Below are positions 57,301-64,000 of a stretch of DNA of 64,000 nucleotides, in pieces. The translations under genes were made by a program, and so were the position numbers. The stretch is taken from assembly GCA_009760885.1 (NCBI GenBank), contig CM019719.1:38691584-38755583 (forward strand), read 5' to 3'. The notes under the pieces were generated by a model. The model had not been told where the DNA came from, ran no database searches, and saw only the letters and a program-made list of their open reading frames with translations. Positions within the stretch are counted from its first letter, which is position 1. Every line of letters begins with the position of its first letter. Source of the DNA: Achatina immaculata. Taxonomy: Eukaryota; Mollusca; Gastropoda; Stylommatophora; Achatinidae.

Positions 57301-59698
57301 TCTTCCAGCAAGGCCTCCACGTTCAAGTTTGCAGACCTACAATTGAATAAGGAATACCTATAAAACAGGCCCTAACCAAATGCTTTGGAAATGACTGATT
57401 ATGCACTCCACAGTGAGCAATATTGCTAACACAGCCAAGCAATGGACACTGAAGGGCAAGAGAAAAGAAGGGCAACCAAAGAAGGTGAAGGTGAAAAACT
57501 GAAGAAGCTGAGATGAACAGTATGCAACACAGCTGTGACACCTTAAAAAGACTGGGTGGAGACAAAGAAGAGAGTTTATTGCTGTCCTGCAAAGATGCCA
57601 TGGCTCACACTGCTTAGTTAAAGATACAGATGACTAGATGAACCAAATTCTTGATAGTGATCACATCAAAGACAATGACCTTGAATGGTGAGCACTGTCT
57701 GTTCACATTATTCATTTTCATGATGTAACAAATGACTTTTGTAAAAATGCTACCGGACACATTTTATATTTAATTATTTTAAACTGTGTTCAGAGAATAG
57801 AATTTTAGTAAGGAGCTAATTTCATATGAAGCACATGATGACATGTACTTCCGTCTTTTACTCTGCATTTTCCTCTTCATTGTTATTATCATACACTTTT
57901 CTTTTTTTTTTTTTGAGGGCAGCACAGATGCAGTACTCAAGAATGAAGGATACAGCAGTCAGCAACCTAAGGGCGACTGCTTGTGTAAGAGATGGAAAAC
58001 CACAGCCGATCACGACCCTATTTTAGCTCCCAGTGGTGACCCTGGAAACAGAGAGTAGTCTCACCAGGTGAATATGGGATCACAGTGGGAAGTTGAACCT
58101 GGTCCCAAAAATATACCGAGCTCAAGAAAGATGTGTCAGGCCATAATGCACTAAAGACAATACAACACAGGCAACACTTTTTTTGGAGAGAGAAAGCAGA
58201 ATACGAGCATCAAATACTTGTCATTTCTGACAAAGGTCATTAACTTCCTGCTTTTAAATACCAACAGCAATATGTGTTGTCTGATTTTATGCTCTAACAT
58301 AAATTCTCTCAGCTGACTTGCTGACAGGCAAGGTTTCTTCAGTACAATGGCAAAGCAGAAAATCCACATGACAAAGTAGATCTGAAACTATGTGTTGATA
58401 ACACTTTGTGACAAATTGATGCTGACTGCAAAGCAGTCACTAACTCATGGTCATAATCAATATTAAAAACAACTCTTTAAGAAACAAACTCCTTTTTTTT
58501 TTCAAAAATATTTTCTTGTGGGTCGTTCTTATGGAAAAATTCAAATAAAAAAATATAATTTGTAAACTACAATTTACAATCTATATATGCAACAATTAAT
58601 AATGTTAAAATTTACCTTCTTTCAAGTTCCTTTTCAGCTGTTGTTAGTTTCTGCTTGAGTGTTTCTCGCTCCTGAAGTTCAAATACAAATAATGAACTAT
58701 ATCAATCACATTTCAATGAACTGAATGTTCTGTCTGTAAAACTACACCACTATACTTTTTTTTTTAAAATTAATTTTGAGTTAATGAACGAATGCAAGAA
58801 AGTTTCATGTTGTATGTTATGTAAAATGTAAATCTAAAATACAATTTTCCACAAAGTTGGGGGCCGAATGGTAAACTGTTATATGAAAGTTATTTAACAG
58901 TTTTTTCTTTGTATGATAATTTGTTTCTGTTAATGACTCACAAAACTGCTTTATGGAAATACTTCTGCTAAAAGAAAATCTCACATTATCGTTATTTAGA
59001 ACATTTCTTTCTCACAATCTTTTCTACTATCATGTTTTTTTTTTTTGTTTTGTTTGCTTTCTTTATTTCTTGTCACAAGAAATATCTCTTGCTGGAAACT
59101 AAAACTAAATTCTGAAGAAGCAAAAGTAAAACATAAAACAATTAACTTGCTTTTATGACTGCTTGCATCTTCCGTTCCGATTCACCAATTCGTGCTGCAA
59201 ACTCTTGGCTCAGGGCTGTGAGGTCTGCAGTCTCTGCTTCTCTGGCTTCCTCTGACTGTTGTAGTTGACTGTAAACAGAAAAAAATCACAATAATTTATA
59301 TTTACTTGGTCTAAGAAAGTAGAATTATTAAAAATAATTGGTAAAAAACAACAATATAATCATTTAAATTTACTAATTCTCAGAAAGGAAAAAAAAGGAC
59401 TATATTAAATAATTAGGCAACAAAACAAAATGAATGCAATAATTTCTATTTACTAGGGCTAAAAAAAAATTATTTTCAATAACTAAACCTCAAATGAAGC
59501 ATAAAAATGTAAACAAATGCAAACAAACAAAAGTTAACAAAAAAAAAAAAAAACAAAAACATCAATGCTAAGGAAGTTCCTCGTGGTGACTTACTTCCGT
59601 AGGATATTATTATCTTCCATAAGCTGGTGGTTCTCTTTACTCAGTTGAACAAGCTTATTCTCTCGAGCCTGCAATACTTCAGCCATCTCCGCCAGTTT
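27399..59698 (-). CDS. TMF1: TATA element modulatory factor (golgin TMF1/ARA160), C-terminal 19 exons, 5' end off window
   Basis: Exons in transcript order: 59595-59698, 59151-59268, 58616-58671, 57266-57336, 55768-55864, 52937-53022, 52652-52713, 52126-52190, 50698-50854, 49756-49848, 45925-46081, 45536-45728, 43829-43898, 39041-39133, 36978-37100, 32437-32577, 30118-30243, 29020-29130, 27399-27422. Phases agree throughout, giving 648 residues plus TGA. The product is almost entirely coiled coil. Conserved blocks are EKLSKQQLQNSTIIKKLRAK, TRPLLRQIENLQATYGAQSA, SGAAVIVENLSSQLKMREGE, RELVNLTNQNEELLEMKKAH and YSAILQMYGEKEEEVQELRL, ending QIDALLAK. Human TMF1 is about 1090 aa, so the N-terminal ~40% lies beyond position 64000. 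Family knowledge: TMF1 is a trans-Golgi/Golgi-rim golgin that binds Rab6 through its C-terminal region and tethers vesicles; DNA and androgen-receptor binding were also reported. The intron after 59151 starts with GC, not GT. Three exons have a second tandem copy, listed separately. Confidence 0.95.
28408..28665 (-). mobile_element. LINE 3' end fragment, same family as 13965-14086
   Basis: Minus-strand reading gives ERGRPRQRWLQDIVDSLKMD and EAYRRAVREAKFCEGHTND, with a short tail. It lies in the TMF1 last intron, adjacent to the upper end of tandem duplication A. Confidence 0.8.
28795..29020 (-). repeat. ~25-base minisatellite amplified from a TMF1 splice donor
   Basis: Read on the minus strand, the TMF1 penultimate exon ends TCTCAG|GTATGTTATTATAGACC. 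The following ~220 bases repeat this junction about eight more times as TCTCAGGTGTGTTATTATAG plus a short spacer. At least five extra units keep CAG|GTGTG and could act as 5' splice sites. Confidence 0.9.
29560..30045 (-). mobile_element. Two adjacent tRNA-derived SINEs in a TMF1 intron
   Basis: One copy is at about 29560-29800 and another at about 29825-30045, both minus. Each ends upstream with an A-box-like stretch (gaagtggttagtgcactggc in the second) and holds the acccagccgtggaaatgggt body. They lie between TMF1 exons 30118-30243 and 29020-29130. Confidence 0.7.
30770..31040 (-). mobile_element. tRNA-derived SINE in duplication B (second copy 31998-32265)
   Basis: Minus strand: gtgaagtagtcagtgcactc, atggcaaaggtcagtggttt, then the body including agtgtgccggaaggtcaaag. 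The second copy is produced by the tandem duplication. Confidence 0.7.
31212..31352 (-). CDS. TMF1: TMF1 duplicated exon, second copy of exon 32437-32577
   Basis: This 141-base exon (47 codons, phase 0-0) has intact splice sites and encodes the same peptide as the upstream copy (DDSESVSTFGPAKTSVYDSL through GEITHMQ). This is the start of the conserved C-terminal TMF region. Inclusion of both copies would keep the reading frame but repeat the heptad register of this coiled-coil start. It lies in the downstream half of a ~1.22 kb tandem duplication. Confidence 0.7.
31524..31800 (-). mobile_element. LINE 3' fragment in duplication B, lower copy (second at 32749-33030)
   Basis: Minus frame: WLVKRFKERKLKYFGHVKRH, MGKRKRGRPRRRWLQDIVDD, ending KFRKGHANE and a (atga)n tail. 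The 32749-33030 copy is its tandem-duplication partner with a few changes. Confidence 0.85.
33178..34500. repeat. 50-base minisatellite, about 26 units, TMF1 intron
   Basis: The unit contains gagatatcagaactaaaac followed by aaagagtggtgagatactaa and gaactaaagat. The plus strand is strongly purine-rich. Variant units (caacaactaaag, agattatat) recur with spacing suggesting higher-order amplification. Two units near 34000-34070 lack the gtggtg block. The array fills most of the gap between tandem duplications B and C. Confidence 0.95.
35157..35279 (-). CDS. TMF1: TMF1 duplicated exon, second copy of exon 36978-37100
   Basis: This 123-base exon (41 codons, phase 0-0) has intact AG acceptor and GTAAGA donor and encodes the same peptide as the upstream copy, beginning ERPRSRDTPSPSPSMSVSRQ and ending NMTWSFH. 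This is the Ser/Pro-rich linker just before the conserved C-terminal region. It lies in the downstream half of a tandem duplication. Including both copies would keep the frame and add 41 residues. It may be a real alternative or tandem exon, or an assembly artefact. Confidence 0.7.
35636..36350 (-). mobile_element. RTE-like LINE 3' fragment in duplication C (partner 37457-37905)
   Basis: Minus frame: EAAEMWFIRRMLRIPWTAKI, FIGHAMRRGGIENIITTGKI, EGRRSRGRPREMILDSLTGW, ending ANASRHGTHN and an (atg)n tail. This is the common C terminus of endonuclease-reverse transcriptase LINEs. The lower copy is split by another LINE (35795-36051). Upstream LINE sequence continues to about 36545, and a third, diverged copy of that upstream part is at 41010-41230. 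Confidence 0.8.
35795..36051 (-). mobile_element. 5'-truncated jockey-like LINE, 257 bases, (GAA)n tail
   Basis: The minus strand encodes the C-terminal end MYTKFKVGTTNLCTCAQVPQ to TVKFIKETGLQI, followed by agacagtgcgaacgaag and (gaa)n. A 17-base target duplication ttcctcttgatcttctt flanks it at 35778-35794 and 36052-36068. The paralogous site at about 37597 is empty. Confidence 0.93.
38352..38645 (-). mobile_element. LINE C-terminal fragment
   Basis: Minus frame, 95 codons: ERRWRWLGYVLRMTDNSLPK, IALRWTPQGNRSKGRPKETW and EKKAKDRHLWKTLAEAPCA, ending at a stop. This is the widespread post-RT tail of RTE/jockey-group LINEs. It lies in the TMF1 intron beside duplication C. Confidence 0.8.
39400..39590 (-). 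mobile_element. LINE C-terminal fragment, degraded
   Basis: The minus frame reads RRVKWFRHLIHMNLEQSLPC, then a degraded GRGRPRK-type region and VKDILRKHNMA. This resembles the usual W.GH..RM....P........R.RPRK.W..G..DIL.. tail. It is just upstream of TMF1 exon 39041-39133. Confidence 0.65.
39926..40749. mobile_element. Inverted-repeat element, possibly Penelope-like terminal repeats
   Basis: Two ~160-base arms at about 39930-40087 and 40510-40680 are inverted copies, including acgtttcggcgtgagcctta, aggagcagctttattactta and a poly(A)/poly(T) inner edge. They enclose ~430 bases of unrelated C-rich sequence. The 15-mer tgtttccacgaatgt occurs on both sides (about 39911 and 40749), consistent with a target duplication. 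Inverted terminal repeats containing acgtttcggc are characteristic of Penelope-like elements, but no reverse transcriptase is present. Confidence 0.55.
41420..41745 (+). repeat. Dispersed ~290-base repeat, copy 2
   Basis: This is the partner of 1255-1545 in a TMF1 intron, with a small insertion (gctaaaaagcagggggtgtg) relative to copy 1. A minus-strand SINE follows. Confidence 0.7.
41785..42030 (-). mobile_element. tRNA-derived SINE
   Basis: Minus strand: gcgaagtggttagtgcactg, then ggttcaaatccggccggagg, a near-perfect B box, and the body ending gtatccctatgtgcttctaa. It lies in a TMF1 intron. Confidence 0.75.
42436..43571 (+). mobile_element. Jockey-like LINE, 5'-truncated, RT end plus RNase H, (GAA)n tail
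   Basis: The plus strand starts inside the post-RT region (LGVTLDSKLTWKQHINSAEA). It continues through KRSSFIHQAKRM to an RNase H domain (IRVYTDGSAHNAIKNEGAGA, NNFDAEVRAIIAAVEKLSDS, VVILTDARSVLGALQ). An internal deletion near 43365 then joins the RNase H core to the C-terminal zinc-like segment in the wrong frame. Target duplication ataatgtttcagt flanks it at 42423-42435 and 43572-43584. It lies in the TMF1 intron between exons 43829-43898 and 39041-39133. Confidence 0.92.
44240..44520 (-). mobile_element. LINE reverse-transcriptase N-terminal fragment
   Basis: Minus strand: DEDEITAEMLKAINSDNMSQ, then FNKVWKEEKVPSEWKKGIIV and NCNNWRGVTLLSDVSKVVYK, the first RT motifs. It stops and joins a 3' end (cgggaaggatgtaa) like that of the 12950-13410 family, implying a large internal deletion. 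Confidence 0.75.
45188..45234. repeat. 16-base tandem repeat, 3 units
   Basis: cactaatacagaatcg is repeated three times, the last partial, in a TMF1 intron. Confidence 0.9.
46470..46715 (+). mobile_element. tRNA-derived SINE, second subfamily
   Basis: Plus strand: ctcggtctgctaacccggtg then ggttcaagtccctgcagtgg, followed by ggtccacccagcctctaaaa and a 3' body ending cttaatggcatggaaac. A partial copy of its body is at 16960-17015. Confidence 0.65.
46769..47965 (+). mobile_element. Composite non-coding retroposon, full-length copy
   Basis: This 1197-base unit has an 11-base target duplication agagattggat at 46758-46768 and 47966-47976 and ends in gaacgaagaagaagaag. It is built from internal repeats. 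Two head units contain gaagc(g/t)..gctcctcccgg. About three ~108-base units follow (ctctagaggtcgg ... gcctaaaccggct ... aggggtg). Two ~95-base units come last (ttccggtgagaaagtccaac). It is GC-richer than its surroundings and has no convincing coding sequence. Confidence 0.85.
48320..49640 (+). mobile_element. tRNA-derived SINE split by a LINE
   Basis: The left part 48320-48379 (gatgaaatggtcagtgcatt ... gaaggtcagtggttc) and the right part 49420-49640 (gtggttcaaatccagctata ... cctaggtgtctccatgacac) form one SINE. The LINE at 48380-49419 interrupts it. Confidence 0.8.
48380..49419 (-). mobile_element. Jockey-like LINE, 5'-truncated, intact RNase H frame, nested in a SINE
   Basis: A 339-codon minus frame (49429-48410) runs through KRSSFIHQAKRM and RNase H (YTDGSAHNAIKNGGAGAYIE, FDAEVRAIIAAVEKL, LQWIPSHCGIPGNEKADHLA). 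It then reads the C-terminal end CTCAQVPQTVEHILQNC to GLQI. This is the best-preserved copy of the family here. The (gaa)n tail is at 48380-48393. It interrupts a plus-strand SINE exactly at its B-box region, and agtggttc occurs at both edges. Confidence 0.92.
49990..50340 (+). mobile_element. Second jockey-like LINE family, C-terminal fragment
   Basis: The plus frame reads SHNRLRYHNFNRLKIGPTNM then CACGL and GEHILQDCSTRGVLRK, ending in a gaaagaagaagatga tail. It is clearly related to, but distinct from, the LINE at 48380-49419. It lies between two TMF1 exons. Confidence 0.7.
50905..51065 (+). mobile_element. tRNA-derived SINE
   Basis: Plus strand: aggagcaaagtggttagagt, atagcaatggtctgcagttt, then the ctgacccagctgtaaaaagg body, running into a gaca/ggca-rich simple-repeat stretch to about 51200. 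Confidence 0.65.
51300..51715 (-). mobile_element. LINE C-terminal fragment, minus copy of the 12950-13410 family
   Basis: Sequence matches the complement of 13020-13405: ggatcctctgattgtttctt, cacatgcccgacatatgtcc, and the 3' end catccttcccgtgccgctaa. The reading frame is broken. A tRNA-type SINE begins directly after it. Confidence 0.75.
51735..52030 (+). mobile_element. tRNA-derived SINE
   Basis: Plus strand: aaatagctcagtggctagtg, tggtggttcaactccaggag, then cacctcaattacccagaaat and gggtacctg. Its 3' part runs nearly to TMF1 exon 52126-52190. Confidence 0.7.
53268..54502 (+). mobile_element. Mariner element with both inverted ends, transposase dead
   Basis: The 1235-base element is bounded by TA at 53266-53267 and 54503-54504. 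Its inverted ends match over about 35 bases (gaggggtgattgataagttc and onward). The transposase is in the plus direction with many stops. It shows an N-terminal HTH region (IRYLCIKGLSSKEIREDI), then TKDDTWVHHF, ASIFWDSGGVLLVDYL and HPPYSSDLAPSDYYLF, as in D,D34D mariners. The expected HDNA motif is replaced by QANA. It sits in the TMF1 intron between exons 55768-55864 and 52937-53022. Confidence 0.92.
55315..55520. repeat. ~54-base tandem repeat, about 4 units, in a TMF1 intron
   Basis: The unit contains gattactttgctctctttga then tggaaatattctaaaactgt. 54 is a multiple of three, so frames stay open through the repeat on both strands. There is no sign of coding use. Confidence 0.9.
56340..56745 (-). 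mobile_element. Probable LINE reverse-transcriptase relic
   Basis: The minus strand has weak similarity to the RT entry region (a short IIIPKYEEGN stretch, then a degraded NYRGI region). Many stops; the call is tentative. Confidence 0.35.
56779..56857 (-). mobile_element. Very short 5'-truncated copy of the jockey-like LINE
   Basis: Only ~79 bases of the LINE 3' end are present (tgtctatatctgcagtcctg and the (gaa)n tail). They are flanked by the 14-base target duplication ttcctgctttgatc at 56765-56778 and 56858-56871. Confidence 0.92.
57425..57620 (+). mobile_element. LINE C-terminal relic
   Basis: Plus reading: AKQWTLKGKRKEGQPKKVKV, then a frame break and REFIAVLQRCHGSHCL, resembling the W.P.GKRKRGRPK.T...... 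DR..W...V.ALC tail of many LINEs. It lies immediately upstream (in genomic terms) of TMF1 exon 57266-57336. Confidence 0.5.
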
Positions 59699-60960
59699 CT
59701 GAAATCCAATGGACAAGAGGAAAGCTTTAAAGTCTGGAATTCACATCGTTACATGTAACAAATTGTCTAGTACTCAAAATTCATTCTGCTCTAACAATTA
59801 ATATCTGGAACCATGGAGGCTTACACATAGATAAAGTTTAAAAATAAAAGTTGGGGGGGGGGGGCCTTTGAAAAAAAATCCAGACATGAGAGATTTAAAA
59901 TTCACAAAGGAATGGTTCAGGGCTGAAATGGTTAGTGTGGTGTCCTAACTCGGTTAGATGGTGGCTCACTCTAAATGAGGTTTGACTTCTGGTCATTTCT
60001 TGAGACTTCTTTCCCTCTCATCTTAGTGCTTTGTATTCATTTTCCATGACTCCTCTTCTTGATCTGGATACTTTATTCTGCTTTAGAGATTTCCGTCTGT
60101 CAAAGCTAGTCCAGACAGTAATGATCTATATGAAACCACACATATTGTGCAACAGACGACAATGAAATAAAAGATATGGTAATAAATGAAACATTAGTAA
60201 CAACAACTAAATGTGCACCATAAACACAATACTCTTACCACTTATGTCAAAGCCATTGTCATGGAAAAAACATTACTTAACTAACAAGCAAGGTTTGCAA
60301 TTAGGATTTTTTTTTTAATCCCAAAAGAATTCAACCTCAAGAATACTATATTCATGAGGAAAAAAAAAAAATCTTGATTATAGTGATCCTGCTATATAAA
60401 TTACTCATGACCAAAACCACCAAATATTCCATTTTCTGCCTTATAATAGATCTAATCATTGACAGTAATACATACAGTACACAGGAACTTTTTTTTTGAA
60501 ATAGCAAAAACAATGGTCTACAAAAGTATACTTGCTGGCAAGGTAAATAAATGTATAGAAGTATATACACTACTGTAGCAAAAGGAAAGAAATACTTATA
60601 AAAAAAGAATTCACCTGGCACAAACTAAAGCAGGGCTATTCTAAGGACAAAATGTTCAATTCACCAGTTCCTGATACTGAAACTCTGTAGCCAAGGACAA
60701 GAGATGCTTTAGCAATGATGACTAAAAAGATGTCTAAGACCACATGGCAAGAAAGAAAATGAGTATAGCTCAGCTAATCTCTGAGCAACAAACAGAGCAT
60801 ATGCTGAAGTACATGAATAAAGCAACAAAAAAACAAAAAAAAAAAACTTTTTTGCTGTGGTAAAATTTCAACCCCCCCCCCACAAAAAACTACATGTCTG
60901 AACCCAGCACAGTTTTTGTATAATAAATGTTTGAAATTGAGGAAAGACTATACTCATTCT
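59699..60960. other. TMF1 intron upstream part, no coding content seen
   Basis: No exon or conserved coding sequence is visible here. A weak SINE-like stretch occurs near 59920-60000 (gggctgaaatggttagtgtg). Homopolymer runs (G9, C10 and several A-tracts) are present. Confidence 0.5.
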
Positions 60961-60973
60961 GCTTGACATAATC

Positions 60974-61709
60974 TTCTTCTTCTTCTTCTTCGTTCGCATT
61001 GTCTGTCTATATCTGCAGTCCTGTCTCTTGGATAAATTTCACTGTTTTTTTAACTCATGTATGGAACTGTAGAGCTTATCTTCTTTAGTGGTTTCACTGG
61101 GCCAGTAATTATTTCTCAGTGTCTCGTAGTTGATGCAGTTCTGGAGGATATGTTCCACAGTTTGGGGCACCTGGGCACATGTACATAGATTAGTAGTACC
61201 AACCTTAAACTTTGTATACATATGACTTAGGAGTTGGCTGTGTCCTGTTCGGAGACGGAAGATGGTGACTTGTTCCTTTCTGTTTAGCATGTGATAGTCA
61301 TCATGTGGTGGTGTTTGTGGCTTCCTGTAGGTTTTTATCATGCTTTTCTTCTGATTATAGGTGATTGGTATGTCTGGTTGCTCCATTTCAGTGCCCTCTT
61401 TGGCCAGATGGTCAACTTTCTCATTGCCTGGTATCCCACAGTGGGAGAGAATCCATTGCAAAGTGACTCCATGTTGTAAGTCAATTTTTGACAAGGCATC
61501 TTTAAGGTCTGGTAGTTTGTTGCACTGAAGAGCTTCCAGTACTGATCTTGCATCTGTGAGAATTACTACAGGACATGTATCAATTCTGGAGTCTGATAGT
61601 TTTTCAACTGCAGCAATAATTGCCCTAACTTCTGCATCAAAGTTGTTGCAGTATTTTCCAGTGGGTATGGAAATCTTGTCAGTGGCGTTGTTTGGATATT
61701 CAATATATG
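60974..61709 (-). mobile_element. Jockey-like LINE, 5'-truncated inside RNase H
   Basis: The minus frame starts at IEYPNNATDKISIPTGKYCN and continues through VVILTDARSVLEALQCNKLP and HCGIPGNEKVDHLAKEGTEM to the C terminus near 61039, where a deletion shifts the last residues. Target duplication gacataatc flanks it at 60965-60973 and 61710-61718. Confidence 0.9.
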
Positions 61710-61718
61710 GACATAATC

Positions 61719-62393
61719 TAATAACTGTGGGCATTTTGTTTGGGTGCAGTCTTAAATTATTTAGCTGAGATATTTTTCCTGGCTAAAAAAAATTTTTTTT
61801 TTTAAATGGGTTTCAGAGAAAGCTGTAAACTATACTGAAAAAAAAACAAAAAACAACAATGTTCTTTCTCTATGTAATAAAAGGATTCACAGATACATAT
61901 ACATCAAGTAAGACTTCAGACCTCTGATGATATCAACATAATAAAAGCATAATGAACACGGTGATCTTTATACAGGCTGAAATGAACATGGTGATCTGCT
62001 GCATAATCAGAATGGACAATGTGTAAAGTTTCAGCTGACAACTCATATTATATGAGCTGAATCTACTTTGTCCCAACTGCTAATATAAGGAAATGAATGG
62101 TCATTACAGCAAACATGAAAGCATATCATATTCTGAAACAAAGAAGATGGTATTCTATCTATTTGATAGATTTCACCTAGAAATAACAATTGTTAAATGA
62201 AACTTTCAGAGTTTCATTTCCAATTTTTTTCCATGGAACATCAATACATTTTTCATCTGATCCTGCAAAAGTCAAGTAAATATTATCATACAGCGTTAAC
62301 AGTTTTTTTTAGTCACCGTGTATTAAAAGATAAAAATCAGGCACTTATTTTTTACTTATGCTGTATATAACGATTTATAATTATGTTTACTGG
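61719..62393. other. TMF1 intron, unique AT-rich sequence
   Basis: No gene, repeat family or splice-competent open frame is recognised between the LINE at 60974-61709 and the 224-base repeats. Confidence 0.5.
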
Positions 62394-62419
62394 AATCTGC
62401 TATTTGAGACAGAGCACTG

Positions 62420-63921
62420 GAATCTGCTATTTGAGACAGAGTGAGAATTACATAGAATAATAATCTGTTGAGTGCATTAGTCAGTCAAGAACTCAGATAG
62501 TACAAATGAACTCAGCTCATAACACTTTGTTTTAATTTTTTCAAACGCTTCCATACAGCAACACATCACAAGCCTAGATGAGGACACTACCAACACCTTG
62601 GACTTTGGCAAATCATGTGATTGAGCACACACATGGTCTGAATCATCTCTTCTTCTTCTTTCACTTCTACCACCAAAAACCGCACTGTGAACCTATTGAA
62701 TTCATGCCCGTGGTCCTCGTTAGGTCCCATGGTCCCCTGTGTGGTCCAAAATAGACCACACGAGATCCACGAGGGGTTCAGAGTATCACAGTGCTTTAGC
62801 CTGTATTCTTGGTGGGTCTCGGAAGCGGGATTGCATGACACCATGGTTTTCATTGCACCAGTTTAGTCTAGGGTTGGACTTTCTCACCGGAAGACCTCGA
62901 CGTGTTTAGGATATCAGTGCATCCCCGCTGGGTGAGAGGCGGTAGCCCACCCAGGCCAAAGTTGGACTTTCTCACCGGAAAACCTCGACGTGTTTTGAGA
63001 TACCCGTGTATCACCGCCGGGTGAGAGGTGGTTGCCCATCCAGTCCAGGGTTGGACTTTCTCACCGGAAAACCTCAGCGTGATTAGGATATGCAAACATC
63101 CCCGCCGGGTGAGAGGTGGTTGCCTATCTAGACTGCCCTGGTCCAGTGTCTCCAACTTCAGCATTTTGCAGTCGTGGCCGCTACCCTTCCTAGTTGTGAC
63201 CAGGATGGAGCTTTTGTCCAGGAGGACGAATCCTCGCCACTAGTGACTTCCACCCCTGGGTTGAGCTGGTTTAGGCATTATCCCAGTATGGCGTGTTTGG
63301 GACGGGACTGACCTCTAGGGCAGAGGTACTGTGACATGCATAGCCTTCAAGATTCACCCCTAGTATGAGCCGGTTTAGGCAAAATTCACCAGTATGGGTG
63401 TTTATCAGGCGTTACCGACCTCTAGAGCGGAGGTGGCATGACATGTCTAGCCATCAAGTTCCACCCCTGGTGTGTGCCGGTTTAGGCATATTTCACCAGT
63501 GTAGGTTTATTTCGGATGTGGGCAGCCTCTAGAGCAGAGGTGCCGTGGTATAGCTCTCGTAGCGATACTACTGGACATACCGGTTAAACTTCACTTTCCA
63601 CCACCTTTTCCCATCGGCTCCGCACAGCAACCTTTATTTCTTTTCCGCATTCACTTCCTTAACCGGGAGGAACTTCACTCCACACGCGGCATTCAAAGAA
63701 TCTGCTATTTGAGACAGAGTGAGAATTACATAGAATAATAATCTGTTGAGTGCATTAGTCAGTCAAGAACTCAGATAGTACAAATGAACTCAGCTCATAA
63801 CACTTTGTTTTAATTTTTTCAAACGCTTCCATAGAGCAACACATCACAGGCCTAGATGAGGACACTACCAACACCTTGGACTTTGGCAAATCATGTGATC
63901 AAGCACACACATGGTCTGAAT
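62420..63921. repeat. 224-base direct repeats flanking a retroposon
   Basis: 62420-62643 and 63699-63921 are ~98% identical (aatctgctatttgagacaga ... acacatggtctgaat). A third partial start (aatctgctatttgagacaga) is at 62394-62414. The retroposon 62644-63698 sits exactly between them. Confidence 0.93.
62644..63698 (-). mobile_element. Composite non-coding retroposon, minus copy
   Basis: This is the minus-strand counterpart of 46769-47965, with three of the ~95-base units (ggactttctcaccggaaaac at about 62876, 62965 and 63053) and the ~108-base units beyond. Its 3' end at 62644-62670 is a (gaa)n tail. It lies between 224-base direct repeats. Confidence 0.85.
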
Positions 63922-64000
63922 ATGCTCTTTACTACACAGACACCAATACAGATCAAGAACTCTCAGCATCTGACACAGGAATTATGATCACTACCTGAAG

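Noticed and set aside
63990..64000. Possible TMF1 donor (CTTCAG|GTAGTG on the minus strand) at the right edge
   Set aside because: Only a few bases of the putative exon are visible, so coding content cannot be tested.

Overview
The window is nuclear DNA from an animal: AT-rich, intron-rich, with short exons inside long introns full of transposon debris. The gene complement, small 50-200 base exons and LINE/SINE mixture fit a lophotrochozoan, most likely a mollusc such as a gastropod. That placement is an inference from general appearance. There are no rRNA genes, no free-standing tRNA genes, no CRISPR array and no bacterial-type operons.

Three conserved genes were reconstructed exon by exon, and all splice junctions agree in phase. 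(1) Minus strand, 234-10776: a complete KCTD2/5/17-type BTB protein (Drosophila Insomniac), 6 exons, 209 aa, a Cullin-3 adaptor. (2) Plus strand, 11635-19822: complete mitochondrial ATP synthase peripheral-stalk subunit d (ATP5PD), 5 exons, 176 aa. Its start codon lies 858 bases from that of the KCTD gene, so the two are head to head and may share a promoter. (3) Minus strand, 27399-59698: the C-terminal ~648 residues (19 exons) of the golgin TMF1/ARA160. Its 5' exons lie beyond the right edge. ATP5PD and TMF1 converge on a gene-free interval (about 20.5-25.5 kb).

The striking feature is the 3' half of TMF1. Three separate near-identical tandem duplications (24.7-28.4, 30.7-33.2 and 34.8-38.2 kb) each carry one TMF1 coding exon: the last exon, a 141-base exon and a 123-base exon. 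The two internal exons are symmetric (phase 0-0), so including both copies would keep the frame. One duplication is also polymorphic for a 257-base LINE insertion with clean target-site duplications. Either this is unusual serial exon duplication, or two haplotypes were concatenated during assembly; read spanning would decide. The donor of the penultimate exon has itself been amplified into a ~25-base minisatellite that presents several decoy 5' splice sites.

The rest is mobile-element material. One jockey-like LINE has five 5'-truncated copies with (GAA)n tails and target duplications. A ~1.2 kb non-coding retroposon built of internal repeats ends in a very similar tail. There are fragments of several other LINE families, tRNA-derived SINEs, a complete-length but dead mariner, an IS630/Tc1-like element with its deletion-derived MITE, a TTAA-flanked MITE and a Penelope-like inverted repeat. 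I found no undescribed multi-gene system.
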